A DNA stretch of 64,000 nucleotides. It comes from Paenibacillus macquariensis (GTDB lineage: Bacteria; Bacillota; Bacilli; Paenibacillales; Paenibacillaceae). The position numbers were made by a program, and so were the translations under genes. This document shows, piece after piece, positions 17,320 to 27,300 of this stretch. The first letter of the stretch is position 1; each line of letters starts with the position of its first letter. The stretch is from the NCBI RefSeq assembly GCF_900156375.1, contig NZ_FTNK01000009.1, positions 209,335 to 273,334 on the forward strand, in the 5' to 3' direction. Under the pieces are notes generated by a model, which made no database searches, had not been told where the DNA came from, and was given only the letters and a program-made list of their open reading frames with translations.

Positions 17320-18030
17320 ATGACACCCCATTTGCATATCGAGAACTTAACAAAGACATTCACACTACATCAATTCGATGGTAAGCAGATTGTTGGCTGC
17401 ACCGACATTAACTTAGATCTTGAACATGGTGAATTTATTGGCATTACTGGTAAAAGCGGTGCTGGAAAGTCTACCATTCTGAAATGCATCTACCGCACAT
17501 ATATCCCTACATCGGGCAGCATGATGTATCACTCGGATACACATGGTCTAATTGATTTGGCTAAGGCAGAAGAGCGTGACATCCTTGAGATTCGACAGAA
17601 AGAGATTGGATACGTCTCGCAATTCTTGAGAGTACTTCCGCGGGTGACAGCCCTCGACTGTGTCGTTGAAGTGCTTGTTGAGATCGGTACGGAAAAAGCC
17701 GCTGCAGTTGCAGAGGCTCGCGCGATACTAAGTCATTTTCAATTATCTGAATCACTCTGGGAGTCGTATCCCAACACGTTTAGTGGTGGGGAGAAGCTAC
17801 GCCTTAATCTGGCTCGTGCGATGGTGAAACGCCCGAAATTTCTCTTGTTGGATGAACCAACGGCTTCACTAGATCAAGGTTCGAAGGCTTCCGTTCGCGA
17901 TATGATTATTGAATTAAAAAGGGGCGGCACCAGCATGATCGGTATCTTTCATGATTTAGAATTTATGGAGAGCGTTGTGGACAAAGAATTTAATATGAGA
18001 AATGGCATTATGGTTGGAGGATACGCGTGA
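17320..18030 (+). CDS. phnL: C-P lyase ATPase subunit PhnL
   Basis: 236 residues. Walker A GKSGAGKST, signature FSGGEKLRLNLARAM, Walker B FLLLDEPTASLD. The typical PhnL phrases VSQFLRVLPRVTALDCVVEVL and GTSMIGIFHDLEFMESVVD are present. PhnL is required for formation of the ribose 1-phosphonate triphosphate. AAAGGAGAG precedes the ATG. The TGA stop overlaps the ATG of phnM. Confidence 0.95.
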   Translation: MTPHLHIENLTKTFTLHQFDGKQIVGCTDINLDLEHGEFIGITGKSGAGKSTILKCIYRTYIPTSGSMMYHSDTHGLIDLAKAEERDILEIRQKEIGYVSQFLRVLPRVTALDCVVEVLVEIGTEKAAAVAEARAILSHFQLSESLWESYPNTFSGGEKLRLNLARAMVKRPKFLLLDEPTASLDQGSKASVRDMIIELKRGGTSMIGIFHDLEFMESVVDKEFNMRNGIMVGGYA

Positions 18031-19223
18031 TGAGATCCCGTGAGTTATTGATAACGAATGCTCATATTATTTTGCCGGATAAAGTTATAGAGGGGCATGT
18101 ACACATTAAGGATGATAAGATTGCGGCTATTCTGACCGGCGAAGTGACGAGGGCTAGATTAACATCTGAAGTTCAAGTGATTGATGCAAAGGGGCTTCAT
18201 TTAATGCCGGGTATCATTGAGACGCATAGTGATGCGATTGAGAAAGAGATCCAGCCCCGCCCGAACTCCATATTCCCACTAGAGATGGCGATGTATGAGT
18301 TAGAGAAGAAGATGGCTGGTGTGGGTATTACTACGCTGTATCATTCGATCAGCTCTTCGGATGGGACGTCTGTGCGTAACGATGAGGTCGTTGCTAACAT
18401 CATTGCGTATGCAGCACGAAGACGCAAGGAGCCTTCTATGTTGAGACACCGCGTGCACCTACGGTATGAAATTACGAATATCGAAGGCATACCTATGGTA
18501 AGGAACATGTTGGAACAGGGTCAGATTGACCTGCTGTCTCTGATGGATCATACACCAGGACAGGGCCAATACAAGACAAAAGAATCATTACGTGATTACC
18601 TTATGGGAACGGAACATCTGAGCTTTGAGGAAGCGGGAGCTACTGTCGATGAATTGATCCAATATCAAGAGCAGGTGGATTGGGAAGAGATCAGAGAATT
18701 GATTCAACTAGCTCATTCGAAGCAAGTGCAGTTGGCTTCACATGATGACGATACATCAGAGAAAGTTCAGTTCATGCGAGGATTGGGTATCTTGATTAGT
18801 GAATTTCCAGTAAGTATGGAAGCCGCTAAAGCTGCTAAATCTTCAGGCATGTATGTAAGTGTAGGGGCGCCGAATATCGTACGAGGTTCTTCACATAATC
18901 GGAACTTGCGCGCTATGGATGCGATTGAAGCTGGTGTAGTTGATATTCTTTGTTCGGATTATCATCCGCCTTCTCTTTTGCCTGCTGTAAGTATCATTGG
19001 GAATACGGATGTTGGTCTGGCCCATGCTGTACGTATGGTGACACTGAACCCTGCCTTGGCACTCGGGATTGATCAAGATTATGGCTCCATTGAAGTTGGA
19101 AAAGTGGCAGATTTAGTTCTGCTAGAAATGAAGAATGGGTATCCGTTAGCTCGCAAAACGATGATTGGGGGACATTTCGTCTATCAATCCGACTATTATT
19201 TCCAAGGAGTTGAAGCGAGATGA
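18030..19223 (+). CDS. phnM: Alpha-D-ribose 1-methylphosphonate 5-triphosphate diphosphatase PhnM
   Basis: About 397 residues, amidohydrolase superfamily. It removes pyrophosphate from ribose 1-phosphonate 5-triphosphate before PhnJ acts. Motifs include DAKGLHLMPGIIETHSDAIEKEIQPRPN, LMDHTPGQGQY, ASHDDDT and LCSDYHPPSLLPA. A GTG at 18027 and the ATG at 18030 are both in frame after TTGGAGG; ATG is chosen. It overlaps the PHP-domain gene by four bases. Confidence 0.95.
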   Translation: MRSRELLITNAHIILPDKVIEGHVHIKDDKIAAILTGEVTRARLTSEVQVIDAKGLHLMPGIIETHSDAIEKEIQPRPNSIFPLEMAMYELEKKMAGVGITTLYHSISSSDGTSVRNDEVVANIIAYAARRRKEPSMLRHRVHLRYEITNIEGIPMVRNMLEQGQIDLLSLMDHTPGQGQYKTKESLRDYLMGTEHLSFEEAGATVDELIQYQEQVDWEEIRELIQLAHSKQVQLASHDDDTSEKVQFMRGLGILISEFPVSMEAAKAAKSSGMYVSVGAPNIVRGSSHNRNLRAMDAIEAGVVDILCSDYHPPSLLPAVSIIGNTDVGLAHAVRMVTLNPALALGIDQDYGSIEVGKVADLVLLEMKNGYPLARKTMIGGHFVYQSDYYFQGVEAR

Positions 19224-20080
19224 TCGATCTTCATTGTCACACTAATATCTCTGACAATTCGTATAGCATCGAAGAAGTTATTCAATTGGCTAAGGAGCAC
19301 GGTGTCGAACATTTGGCTATTACGGATCACGATACAACGAAAGGATTACCTAGCGCAATTATGCTTGGCGCGGAGTACGGTGTAAATATTATTCCTGGCA
19401 TTGAAATCTCGGCATTTGATTTCAGTCGGGGCACCCGCGCTCATATTTTGGGATATGATGTGACACCGGGACATGCGGCGATCTCTCAATTGTGTGATCC
19501 TCTCATTAAGCAGAGACATGAAGCATCTTATCATATGGTGGAACGGATTATTGAGGCAGGATATGACATTAGCTGGTATGGAGTCAGTCAGTATGCCGTT
19601 GGAGGGACGGGTGTTTACAAACAGCATATTATGCACGCTTTGTTGGATGCGGGTTATACATCAACCATTTATGGCGAGTTATACAAAAAGCTGTTTGCTC
19701 GTGGCGATGAAGATAAAGGCATTCCAAAAGGTCTTGCGTATACATCGATTACTTACATTGATATGTTCGATGCGGTGAAAGCCATCACGGAAGCAGGCGG
19801 CGTGCCTGTGCTGGCTCATCCAGGGCAAATGCATAATTTCCCGGCCATTTCCGAACTTGTCGATGCTGGACTTCAAGGGATTGAAGTATGGCATCCTTCA
19901 CACGATACAGCAACAGAAGAGCGAGCTAAGGCTGCCGCTGCCGAGTTCAACCTGCTTCAAACCGGTGGTTCGGACTTTCATGGATTTTACACTGATTCCC
20001 AAAGGTTCCATTTAGGGAGCAAAAGTCCGGGACTTGAGAATCTAGAAACACTGCGTAGCCGAGCTGGTAGAAAGGTTTGA
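19220..20080 (+). CDS. PHP-domain phosphoribosyl cyclic phosphate phosphodiesterase (phnPP type)
   Basis: 286 residues of the PHP metal-dependent phosphoesterase family. The first metal motif DLHCHTNISD, the ITDHDT motif, GIEIS, LAHPGQ and the final GGSDFHG are all intact. In C-P lyase clusters without PhnP, such proteins hydrolyse 5-phosphoribosyl 1,2-cyclic phosphate, the PhnJ product, in two steps to ribose 5-phosphate and phosphate (shown for an Eggerthella enzyme). Its four-base overlap with phnM and the absence of phnP here support that role. It could instead be a generic PHP exonuclease, but the context argues against this. Confidence 0.85.
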   Translation: MIDLHCHTNISDNSYSIEEVIQLAKEHGVEHLAITDHDTTKGLPSAIMLGAEYGVNIIPGIEISAFDFSRGTRAHILGYDVTPGHAAISQLCDPLIKQRHEASYHMVERIIEAGYDISWYGVSQYAVGGTGVYKQHIMHALLDAGYTSTIYGELYKKLFARGDEDKGIPKGLAYTSITYIDMFDAVKAITEAGGVPVLAHPGQMHNFPAISELVDAGLQGIEVWHPSHDTATEERAKAAAAEFNLLQTGGSDFHGFYTDSQRFHLGSKSPGLENLETLRSRAGRKV

Positions 20081-20107
20081 CCGTACGGAATTAAAGTATT
20101 CATTAAC

Positions 20108-20150
20108 AAAGAAGACTGCCGCGATATTATATAAGGCAGTCTTCTTTGTT
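20108..20150 (+). terminator. Intrinsic terminator of the C-P lyase operon
   Basis: AAAGAAGACTGCC pairs perfectly with GGCAGTCTTCTTT over 13 bp, with a 14-base AT-rich loop; the downstream arm ends in T-rich sequence. Confidence 0.9.
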
Positions 20151-20282
20151 GTTCCATCTATAAGAATGGAATGAGTGTCCATTTACTATTCACAAGTAAA
20201 TATTCCTATATTTTTCTATTTGTAGGCCAATCAATCCAAAAAACAACATAAATAAAGAAACATTAACATAAAACAAGAAAGT

Positions 20283-20325
20283 TTAACCTTTATTTAATAC
20301 AGCGTTAACAAAAGGGGGGTAAAGT
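20283..20325 (+). promoter_or_regulatory. Pho-box promoter of the second AEP transporter / SLH protein operon
   Basis: TTAACC (20283), TTAATA (20294) and TTAACA (20305) at 11-bp steps, then -10 TAAAGT at 20320. This is the best match of the four to the PhoP consensus. The upstream A-rich stretch holds a further TTAACA at 20263. Confidence 0.78.
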
Positions 20326-20365
20326 GAAAGGAGCAATTAAACGTACATATGAGAGGGAGAATGAA

Positions 20366-21460
20366 ATGAAAAAGTGGGTTAGTTTACTGTTGGTATCTAT
20401 GATGGCGATGTCCATCACTGCAGGTTGTGGGAATAATTCAAAGGATGCGCTTAACGGTAAGGCAACAAATAGCGGAGAAAAGCAATCAGTAGAAACAAAG
20501 AATAATAAAGAAATTACGGTGTACACGGCATTGGAAGATGATCAGATACAAGCGTATCTTACATCGTATAATACGCAACACCCTGAAACGAAGGTCAATA
20601 TTGTTCGTGACTCAACAGGAATTATTACAGCTAAACTGCTTGCGGAGAAAGACAACCCAGTTGCTGATGCAGTATGGGGATTGGCAGCAACATCCTTACT
20701 TGCTTTAGATAAAGAAGGTTTGCTTGAGCCATATGCTCCAGTGGGATTAGATCGCATTCAGGATAAATTCAGAGATAACGCTGAAACACCAAAATGGGTC
20801 GGAATTGACGCATGGGAAACAGCGCTTATTGTGAACACAGTCGAGTTAGAAAAGAAAAATCTACCTATTCCAACATCTTATGAGGATCTGACAAAGCCCG
20901 AATATAAAGGCATGATCGTAATGCCTAACCCTGCTTCCTCAGGCACTGGATTCTTGGATGTAGCGGGTTGGCTGCAATTGATGGGTGAAGATAAGGGTTG
21001 GGCGTTTATGGACAAGCTTCATGAGAATGTCCAAGCCTATACGCATTCCGGTTCAAAACCAGCCAAAATGGCTGCTTCAGGTGAAGCGGTAATCGGAATT
21101 TCATTCGGGTATCGTGGAATTACAGAGAAGAAAAAAGGGGCTCCAGTTGAAGTTGTGTTCCCGTCCGAAGGCTCTGGCTGGGATGTTGAAGCGAATGGCC
21201 TGATTAAGAAACCTGAAATGAAAGCAGAAGCAAAACAATTTCTAGATTGGGCAATCTCTGATGAGCCAATGAAAGAATATAACAAGAACTATGCCATTAT
21301 TGCTGTTAAAGGTGAAGGTACGGTAATTCCTGAGGGCTACTCAAAGAACCCAATCGAACAATTGATTAAGTATGATTTGGTTAAATCCGCAGACAGTCGT
21401 GATGCGGTACTAGCAGAGTGGTCCAAGCGTTATGACGGGAAAAGTGAACCGAAGTCGTAA
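20366..21460 (+). CDS. phnS: AEP-type ABC transporter substrate-binding lipoprotein (copy 2)
   Basis: From ATG 20366 (GAGAGGGAG upstream) the protein has 364 residues with lipobox ITAGC (Cys21). The mature part aligns end to end with the first phnS product. Long shared blocks include EDDQI-AYL, KVNIVRDSTGI, VWGLAATSLL, WVGIDAWETA, HSGSKPAK, IGISFGYRGI and KSEPKS, and clearly more than half the residues are identical. The N-terminal tether has diverged. It heads a transcription unit running through two SLH surface proteins. Ligand may be AEP or a related aminophosphonate. Confidence 0.88.
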   Translation: MKKWVSLLLVSMMAMSITAGCGNNSKDALNGKATNSGEKQSVETKNNKEITVYTALEDDQIQAYLTSYNTQHPETKVNIVRDSTGIITAKLLAEKDNPVADAVWGLAATSLLALDKEGLLEPYAPVGLDRIQDKFRDNAETPKWVGIDAWETALIVNTVELEKKNLPIPTSYEDLTKPEYKGMIVMPNPASSGTGFLDVAGWLQLMGEDKGWAFMDKLHENVQAYTHSGSKPAKMAASGEAVIGISFGYRGITEKKKGAPVEVVFPSEGSGWDVEANGLIKKPEMKAEAKQFLDWAISDEPMKEYNKNYAIIAVKGEGTVIPEGYSKNPIEQLIKYDLVKSADSRDAVLAEWSKRYDGKSEPKS

Positions 21461-21507
21461 TTCACACTTATTCAAAAGTAGATTCTAAATTAACGAGGAG
21501 TTTTGAA

Positions 21508-22503
21508 ATGACATCATTGCCTTATCTATCTATACAACATGTCACGAAAACCTTCGGCTCGTTCACCGCGCTAAATGATATTACTGTTGATGTCTCCAAG
21601 GGGCAGTTCACCTGCCTCTTGGGTCCTAGTGGTTGCGGGAAAACGACGCTGATGCGTATTATTGCCGGTCTTGAACAGCCGGATCAAGGGTGCGTTAAAG
21701 TCAATGGCAACGATATTACATCGCTACCAGCGGGGGAACGAAATGTCGGCATGGTATTTCAATCCTATGCCTTATTTCCTAACATGAGTGCGTCGCAGAA
21801 CATCGCTTTTGCACTGAAAGGTAAATTGTCGAAATCAGAAATTACTGAAAAGACAACCGAGATGCTAGATCTTGTCGGATTAGCTCATTTAAAGGATCGT
21901 TATCCGGTTCAACTGTCGGGAGGACAACAGCAGCGCGTTGCATTGGCAAGAGCCATTGCTTTATCTCCCGATTTTTTGTTGCTTGATGAACCGCTGTCCG
22001 CGCTGGATGCCAAAGTTCGCCATAAGCTTCGGAAGGAGCTGCGCGAATTGCAGGAAAAGTTGGGTATTACGACGATTATGGTCACGCACGACCAAGAAGA
22101 AGCCTTGACGATGGCGGACCAAATTGTAGTCATGAATGATGCAGAAATCGAACAGATCGGCTCGCCACGCGATGTGTATCAAGTTCCTGCGTCCCCTTTT
22201 GTCGCTGATTTTATCGGTTCAGTCAATCTAATTCCTCTTCAGGATGATCGGGTAATGGCCATCCGACCGGAATATATTCAGATTCAACCGTCACAAGTAG
22301 AGGGGTCCGTCCCTGCCATTGTGCAACAAGTAGAATTTCGTGGGATATACAGCAGAGTCTATTTGAAGCTTAGCAACCAAGCTTGGGTGGACAAAGAAGT
22401 GTCCGTAGATGTATTGGATCATGACGTGAGTCACCTTAATCTTGCGCGACAATCCGTTGTCCATTTATTAATGCCGGAACGTCGTCTCATTCACTTTACA
22501 TAA
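21508..22503 (+). CDS. phnT: AEP-type ABC transporter ATP-binding protein (copy 2)
   Basis: 331 residues, paralogue of the ATPase at 9793. Walker A GPSGCGKTT, LSGGQQQR and FLLLDEPLSALD are intact, and the C-terminal TOBE part is slightly shorter. GAGGAG lies at good spacing before the ATG. Unlike copy 1, no terminator or promoter separates it from the binding-protein gene (47-base gap). Confidence 0.9.
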   Translation: MTSLPYLSIQHVTKTFGSFTALNDITVDVSKGQFTCLLGPSGCGKTTLMRIIAGLEQPDQGCVKVNGNDITSLPAGERNVGMVFQSYALFPNMSASQNIAFALKGKLSKSEITEKTTEMLDLVGLAHLKDRYPVQLSGGQQQRVALARAIALSPDFLLLDEPLSALDAKVRHKLRKELRELQEKLGITTIMVTHDQEEALTMADQIVVMNDAEIEQIGSPRDVYQVPASPFVADFIGSVNLIPLQDDRVMAIRPEYIQIQPSQVEGSVPAIVQQVEFRGIYSRVYLKLSNQAWVDKEVSVDVLDHDVSHLNLARQSVVHLLMPERRLIHFT

Positions 22504-22542
22504 GGATTCAGCAACTCACTGCAATACGAAAGGTTGACATTC

Positions 22543-24312
22543 ATGATGCACAGTCGAAAAAAAACGCAATCCTACGGAGTGAACGAACGCCATCAAGTCG
22601 TATGGCTCATTGTGTTGGCGTTTCTGATGTTCGTATCCATCGTTTTCCCTTTATTCCAATTGTTTCGTAAAGCATTTATCGACAGTAAAACCCTTGAAGT
22701 GGGTTTTTCCAATTTCATCACCTATTTTCAAACCCCTTCATTATCGCATTCCATTATCAATACGTTGAACATTTCGTTGTGGACGACGGTTATTTCGGTC
22801 ATTTTGGCCTTTATTTTTGCCTATGCGATGGCTAGGACAGGAATTGCAGCCAAACCATTATTTCGATATATTGCGATGCTCCCTTTATTTACGCCAACGA
22901 TGATGCACGGAATCGGACTGACCTATTTATTCGGCAATCAGGGGTTATTTACGACAGGCTTCTTCGGTTGGTTACCCTTCTCATTCGATATTCACCTGTA
23001 CGGTCCCGTAGGGATCATCATTTCCGAGGTAATCTACACCTTTCCTCAAGCATTTCTCATTCTATCGATTTCATTAGCCGTGACAGATTACCGTATGTAT
23101 GAAGCTGCGGAAACGATGGGCGTCGGGAAAATAAGTCAGTTTTTCAACATCACGCTACCTAGTGTGAAATTCGGGATCATTAGTACCTGTTTTGTATGTT
23201 TTACACTCAGCTTTACAGATTTCGGAGCTCCGAAGGTCGTCGGAGGTCAATACAATGTGTTAGCTACAGATATTTTTAAGCAAGTGATTGGGCAACAGAA
23301 TATGTCGATGGGTGCGGTAGTAGGCATGATTCTTATTGTACCGTCCATTTGCTCATTTATCGTTGATCGCATCATTTCTAGGAAACAACAAGGTACATTT
23401 ACAGCGAAATCAACCGTATATGTGATTAGGAAAAGCCGGATGAGAGACTTTTGGCTTACGTTGTACTGTTCTCTCATTTCCGGTTGTATTGTGCTGTTAT
23501 TTGTGGCAGTGGGCTTTGCCTCAATGGTTACAATATGGCCGTACAACTTAACACTGTCATTCGATCATTATCGTTTTTACAACGCTGCTGGGGCGGGCCT
23601 AAGTCCGTTCTTCAACAGTGTAACCATGTCATTCTATACAGCTATTATTGGCACAGCGGTCATCTTCTTTATCGCCTATATGACGGAGAAAATCAGATTG
23701 TTTGCGCCTTTACGGCAGCTACTCTACTTCTTGGCCATGATTCCGCTGGCATTACCCGGCATTGTCATCGGTTTGGCTTTCATCTTCTTCTTTAATTTGC
23801 CGAATAATCCGCTCCACTTCATGTATAACACGATGACCATTCTGGTGTTAGCTAATATCGTCCATTTCTTCTCCGTTAACTTTCTGTCGGCAACGACAGC
23901 ACTTAAGCAGTTAGACAAAGAGATGGAACAAGCAGCAGATTCAATGAACGTCTCTTTTTACAGAACGTTCTTTCGCGTTACCGTTCCGATGTGTATGCCT
24001 GCGATTACAGGGATGATGGTGTATTTGTTTGTTAACTCCATGGTCACTGTATCGGCGCTGGTATTTCTGTACGGTGCGGACTTGAAACCGGCTTCCGTTG
24101 CTATTGTCAATATGGAAGATGCCGGGGATGTGGCTGAAGCAGCGGCAATGTCGATGTTGATCTTACTGGTTAATTTGGGCGTGAAGGGTGGCTATGAGGG
24201 ACTGGTTGCCCTTATCACCAAACATCGTTCCAAGAGAAGTGACAAGTTGAGAATCAAGGCGAGTAGCCTGAATTCGATAAAAAAATCGGTAGGAGTGGAT
24301 GCGCATGTTTAA
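22543..24312 (+). CDS. phnU: AEP-type ABC transporter permease, fused double domain (copy 2)
   Basis: About 589 residues, twelve predicted membrane helices and two permease domains, each with an EAA loop (AAETMGVGKISQFFNITLPSV and ADSMNVSFYRTFFRVTVP). It is colinear with the permease at 10821. The frame opens with TTG at 22534, but ATG 22543 sits at proper distance from GAAAGG. Its last codons overlap the start of the first SLH protein gene by eight bases, so transporter and surface protein are translationally coupled. Confidence 0.9.
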   Translation: MMHSRKKTQSYGVNERHQVVWLIVLAFLMFVSIVFPLFQLFRKAFIDSKTLEVGFSNFITYFQTPSLSHSIINTLNISLWTTVISVILAFIFAYAMARTGIAAKPLFRYIAMLPLFTPTMMHGIGLTYLFGNQGLFTTGFFGWLPFSFDIHLYGPVGIIISEVIYTFPQAFLILSISLAVTDYRMYEAAETMGVGKISQFFNITLPSVKFGIISTCFVCFTLSFTDFGAPKVVGGQYNVLATDIFKQVIGQQNMSMGAVVGMILIVPSICSFIVDRIISRKQQGTFTAKSTVYVIRKSRMRDFWLTLYCSLISGCIVLLFVAVGFASMVTIWPYNLTLSFDHYRFYNAAGAGLSPFFNSVTMSFYTAIIGTAVIFFIAYMTEKIRLFAPLRQLLYFLAMIPLALPGIVIGLAFIFFFNLPNNPLHFMYNTMTILVLANIVHFFSVNFLSATTALKQLDKEMEQAADSMNVSFYRTFFRVTVPMCMPAITGMMVYLFVNSMVTVSALVFLYGADLKPASVAIVNMEDAGDVAEAAAMSMLILLVNLGVKGGYEGLVALITKHRSKRSDKLRIKASSLNSIKKSVGVDAHV

Positions 24313-27300
24313 TCGAAATGTCAAAAAAGTCTTATCCTCTGTCATGGTCTTAACAATTGCGATGCAGCTTGCGATATGGCCTGCGCCGGTTTCACACGCG
24401 GCAAGCGGATGTAGTGCGCCGGTTGCCGATCTGGTCGATTTCGACTTTAACGATTCAATGACAGATGACAAGTCGCCACGAAATGTAGACGGTACAGCAT
24501 TCGGAAATCCGTCAATCGTCTATGAGCCTGCGCTAGGGAAAAAAGTGCTGAGCTTAAACGGCAACGGCCAATTTATTATGATTCCAGACTCTGCTGCTTT
24601 AGATATTACAGGTCCATTTACAATGCTCATACAATTTAGCACCAGCTCGTTGACAGGTGAGAAGGGCCTATTCGGTAAAACGCAAGCCGGAGGTTACGGG
24701 CTAGAAGTTAATCCTAATAAAATTGAATCTTGGAATTATATTGGCGGTGCTTATCGTAAACTGGCTAGCCCCGCACTCGTAGCCAATAAATATTATGATG
24801 CAGCCATTGTCTATACGGGAACACAACACACTTTGTATGTCGACGGTAAAGTAGTCGCAACTGAAGCACGTACGGGTGCAGTATCAACAAATGATGTGCC
24901 ATTAGCTATCGGCACAGATCCGCAGACAGCAACAACAGGGCAGCTCCATTTCACAGGGAAAATTGGTTATGCCAAGATGTTCAATAAAGGGCTGACAGCT
25001 GACGAACTGCAATGCTATTACGACACAACAGGCATAATGGCTGATCATCAAATTCCTACATGGGGGACAGGCAGTCAAGTGACAGGGGTACAAATAGACC
25101 CGACGAACTATATTCTGAACTGGACTGCTGCAGCAGACGATAAAGGGATAACCCAATATCGTGTTTATCGAAACGGATCACTAATTTCAACCGTTGCAGG
25201 AAACTTAACCAGTTATAGCTTTCGTGAAATGCTTCCCGGAGAGAAGGGGTCCTTCAAGATAGAAGCGGGTGATGCTGCTGGTAACTGGACAACGGACGGA
25301 CCTTCTTTCCAGTATGACATACCAGGCACATTGTGGCCTACAAGCCAATCATTAACGCTAACACCGATGGGGCTTACGAGCCTTAAGATCGAATGGCCAG
25401 CAGCCTTCGATGAACAAGTTATCACCCAATATCGCGTGTATTTGGACGGTACGTTGTTATCTACGCATCCTTCTTCTGAACATCAGACCACGCTTCAAGC
25501 GATTCCTCCCGGAACTACGCATACGATTGAAGTTGAAGCGGGAACGGCTTCCGGCATCTGGGCGACCGGTAGGTTAACGAATACCTTGACGATGCCGGGA
25601 TTCGATATTGTGGCGCCTGTGGGAATGAATCCGGATTTGCTAGATCTTTCTTTTGAACAGGCAGTCATTGAAGACAAGAGCATCCTGCACAATGATGTTT
25701 TAACGGACCAAGATCCTAATTTGTACTTTCACCCTGCTTTTAATAAAAGGGTACTGGATGTAGATGGATCCTACTATGCTCGCATTCCTCATCAGGAAGC
25801 GCTAAGTCCAATGTATTTAACATTGGCAACGTCCTTTATGCTTGATGATCTTTATCGAAATCAGACCCTTATCGGAAAAACAAATCACTCTGATTACACA
25901 TTAGAATTTAATCCGATTACGAAGAAACTGGAAGCTTGGTTTTTGATTCGTAAAATCAATGGGCAAGAATCCTATGTGATCGTGGAGAGCAAAGATACAA
26001 TCACGACGCAACAAGTGTATTATGCAACGGCAACATACGACGGCGCGACAGCAAAGCTATATTTAAACGGTACCCTTGTGGGTAGTAAGCCCATTACTGG
26101 TGTTGTAGCGGGTGCAAGAAAAGTTGATTTACTCATCGGTGCTAATGCAGCAGGTGACGGAGCTAAGAATTACATGGACGGAAAAATAGGTTTCGTTCAC
26201 CTGTACAGCAAGGTGCTTGAGGCAGCTAGCGTTAAGGACTTATATGACCGAATGACGAGCGTAGCACCAGTTACGATTTCAGCATTACGATGGGAAGTTC
26301 CGCAAGAAATATATGTGGGCACGACAGAGCAAGCCAAGATCATTCTTGTCGCATCTGACGGATCGGAAAGGGTTGCTGAGAGCGGAATAAGCTATAAGAG
26401 TCTTACGCCGAATATCGCGACTGTAACGGAAAATGGTTTGATCACACCTCTTCAGGCAGGTTCAGCTGTGCTGAAAGCGACTTTTGAAGGGGTTAGCGCG
26501 AACGTCTCAATTACGGTAAAGAATAAAATTCCGCAATCCTTGACGATCGTAGGTCCTTCCGTGGTCCGCACAGGTGAACAAGCGGATCTCAGCTTATATG
26601 TTAACTATGATAATGGAGAATCGGAGATGCTGACTTCGGGTAATGTATACAGCTCGAATCAGCCAAGTATTGCAACCATTTCCCCTGAAGGCAAACTTAC
26701 TGCTCTAAAAGAAGGTAAGGCGATCATTCATGCTGAGTCTTTGGGTATGAATGCAGACTTGAGGGTTCAAGTCGTGGGTGGTGCATCCGAGATTAAATCA
26801 TTGAAATTCACGGGCCCTTTGATGTTGTACGTAGGTCAAAAGGGATCCACCGTTCTAAATGCCGTTTACTCGGACAATTCCGAAATAACGATAACGCAGG
26901 ATGTGCGATATGAGAGTGATAACCCTTCAGTGGCATCCATTGATGCTGTAACGGGTGTAATCGAAGCAGTGCAAGCAGGATCAGCCTATATTTCAGCGAT
27001 TTATCAAGGGTACGAAGTCGGGTACGGCGTGACCGTGCAGCAACCTAAGCTTCGTTCAGTGAGAATTACAGGAACGTTAACTACGATTCGAACTGGTGAT
27101 TCCTTCGACCTCAAAGCGGAAGCGTTGTACAGTGACGATTCGGTAGTTGATATCACGAAGGCAGCAAATTGGTCGATTGCGAACGAAAGCTTAATAAAGA
27201 TGAAAGAACCGGGTTCCTTTACGGCATTAATTCCAGGAAAGACGATGATTACAGCGGTTTATAACGACATGATAAGTAATTACGAAATGACGATAGAGCC

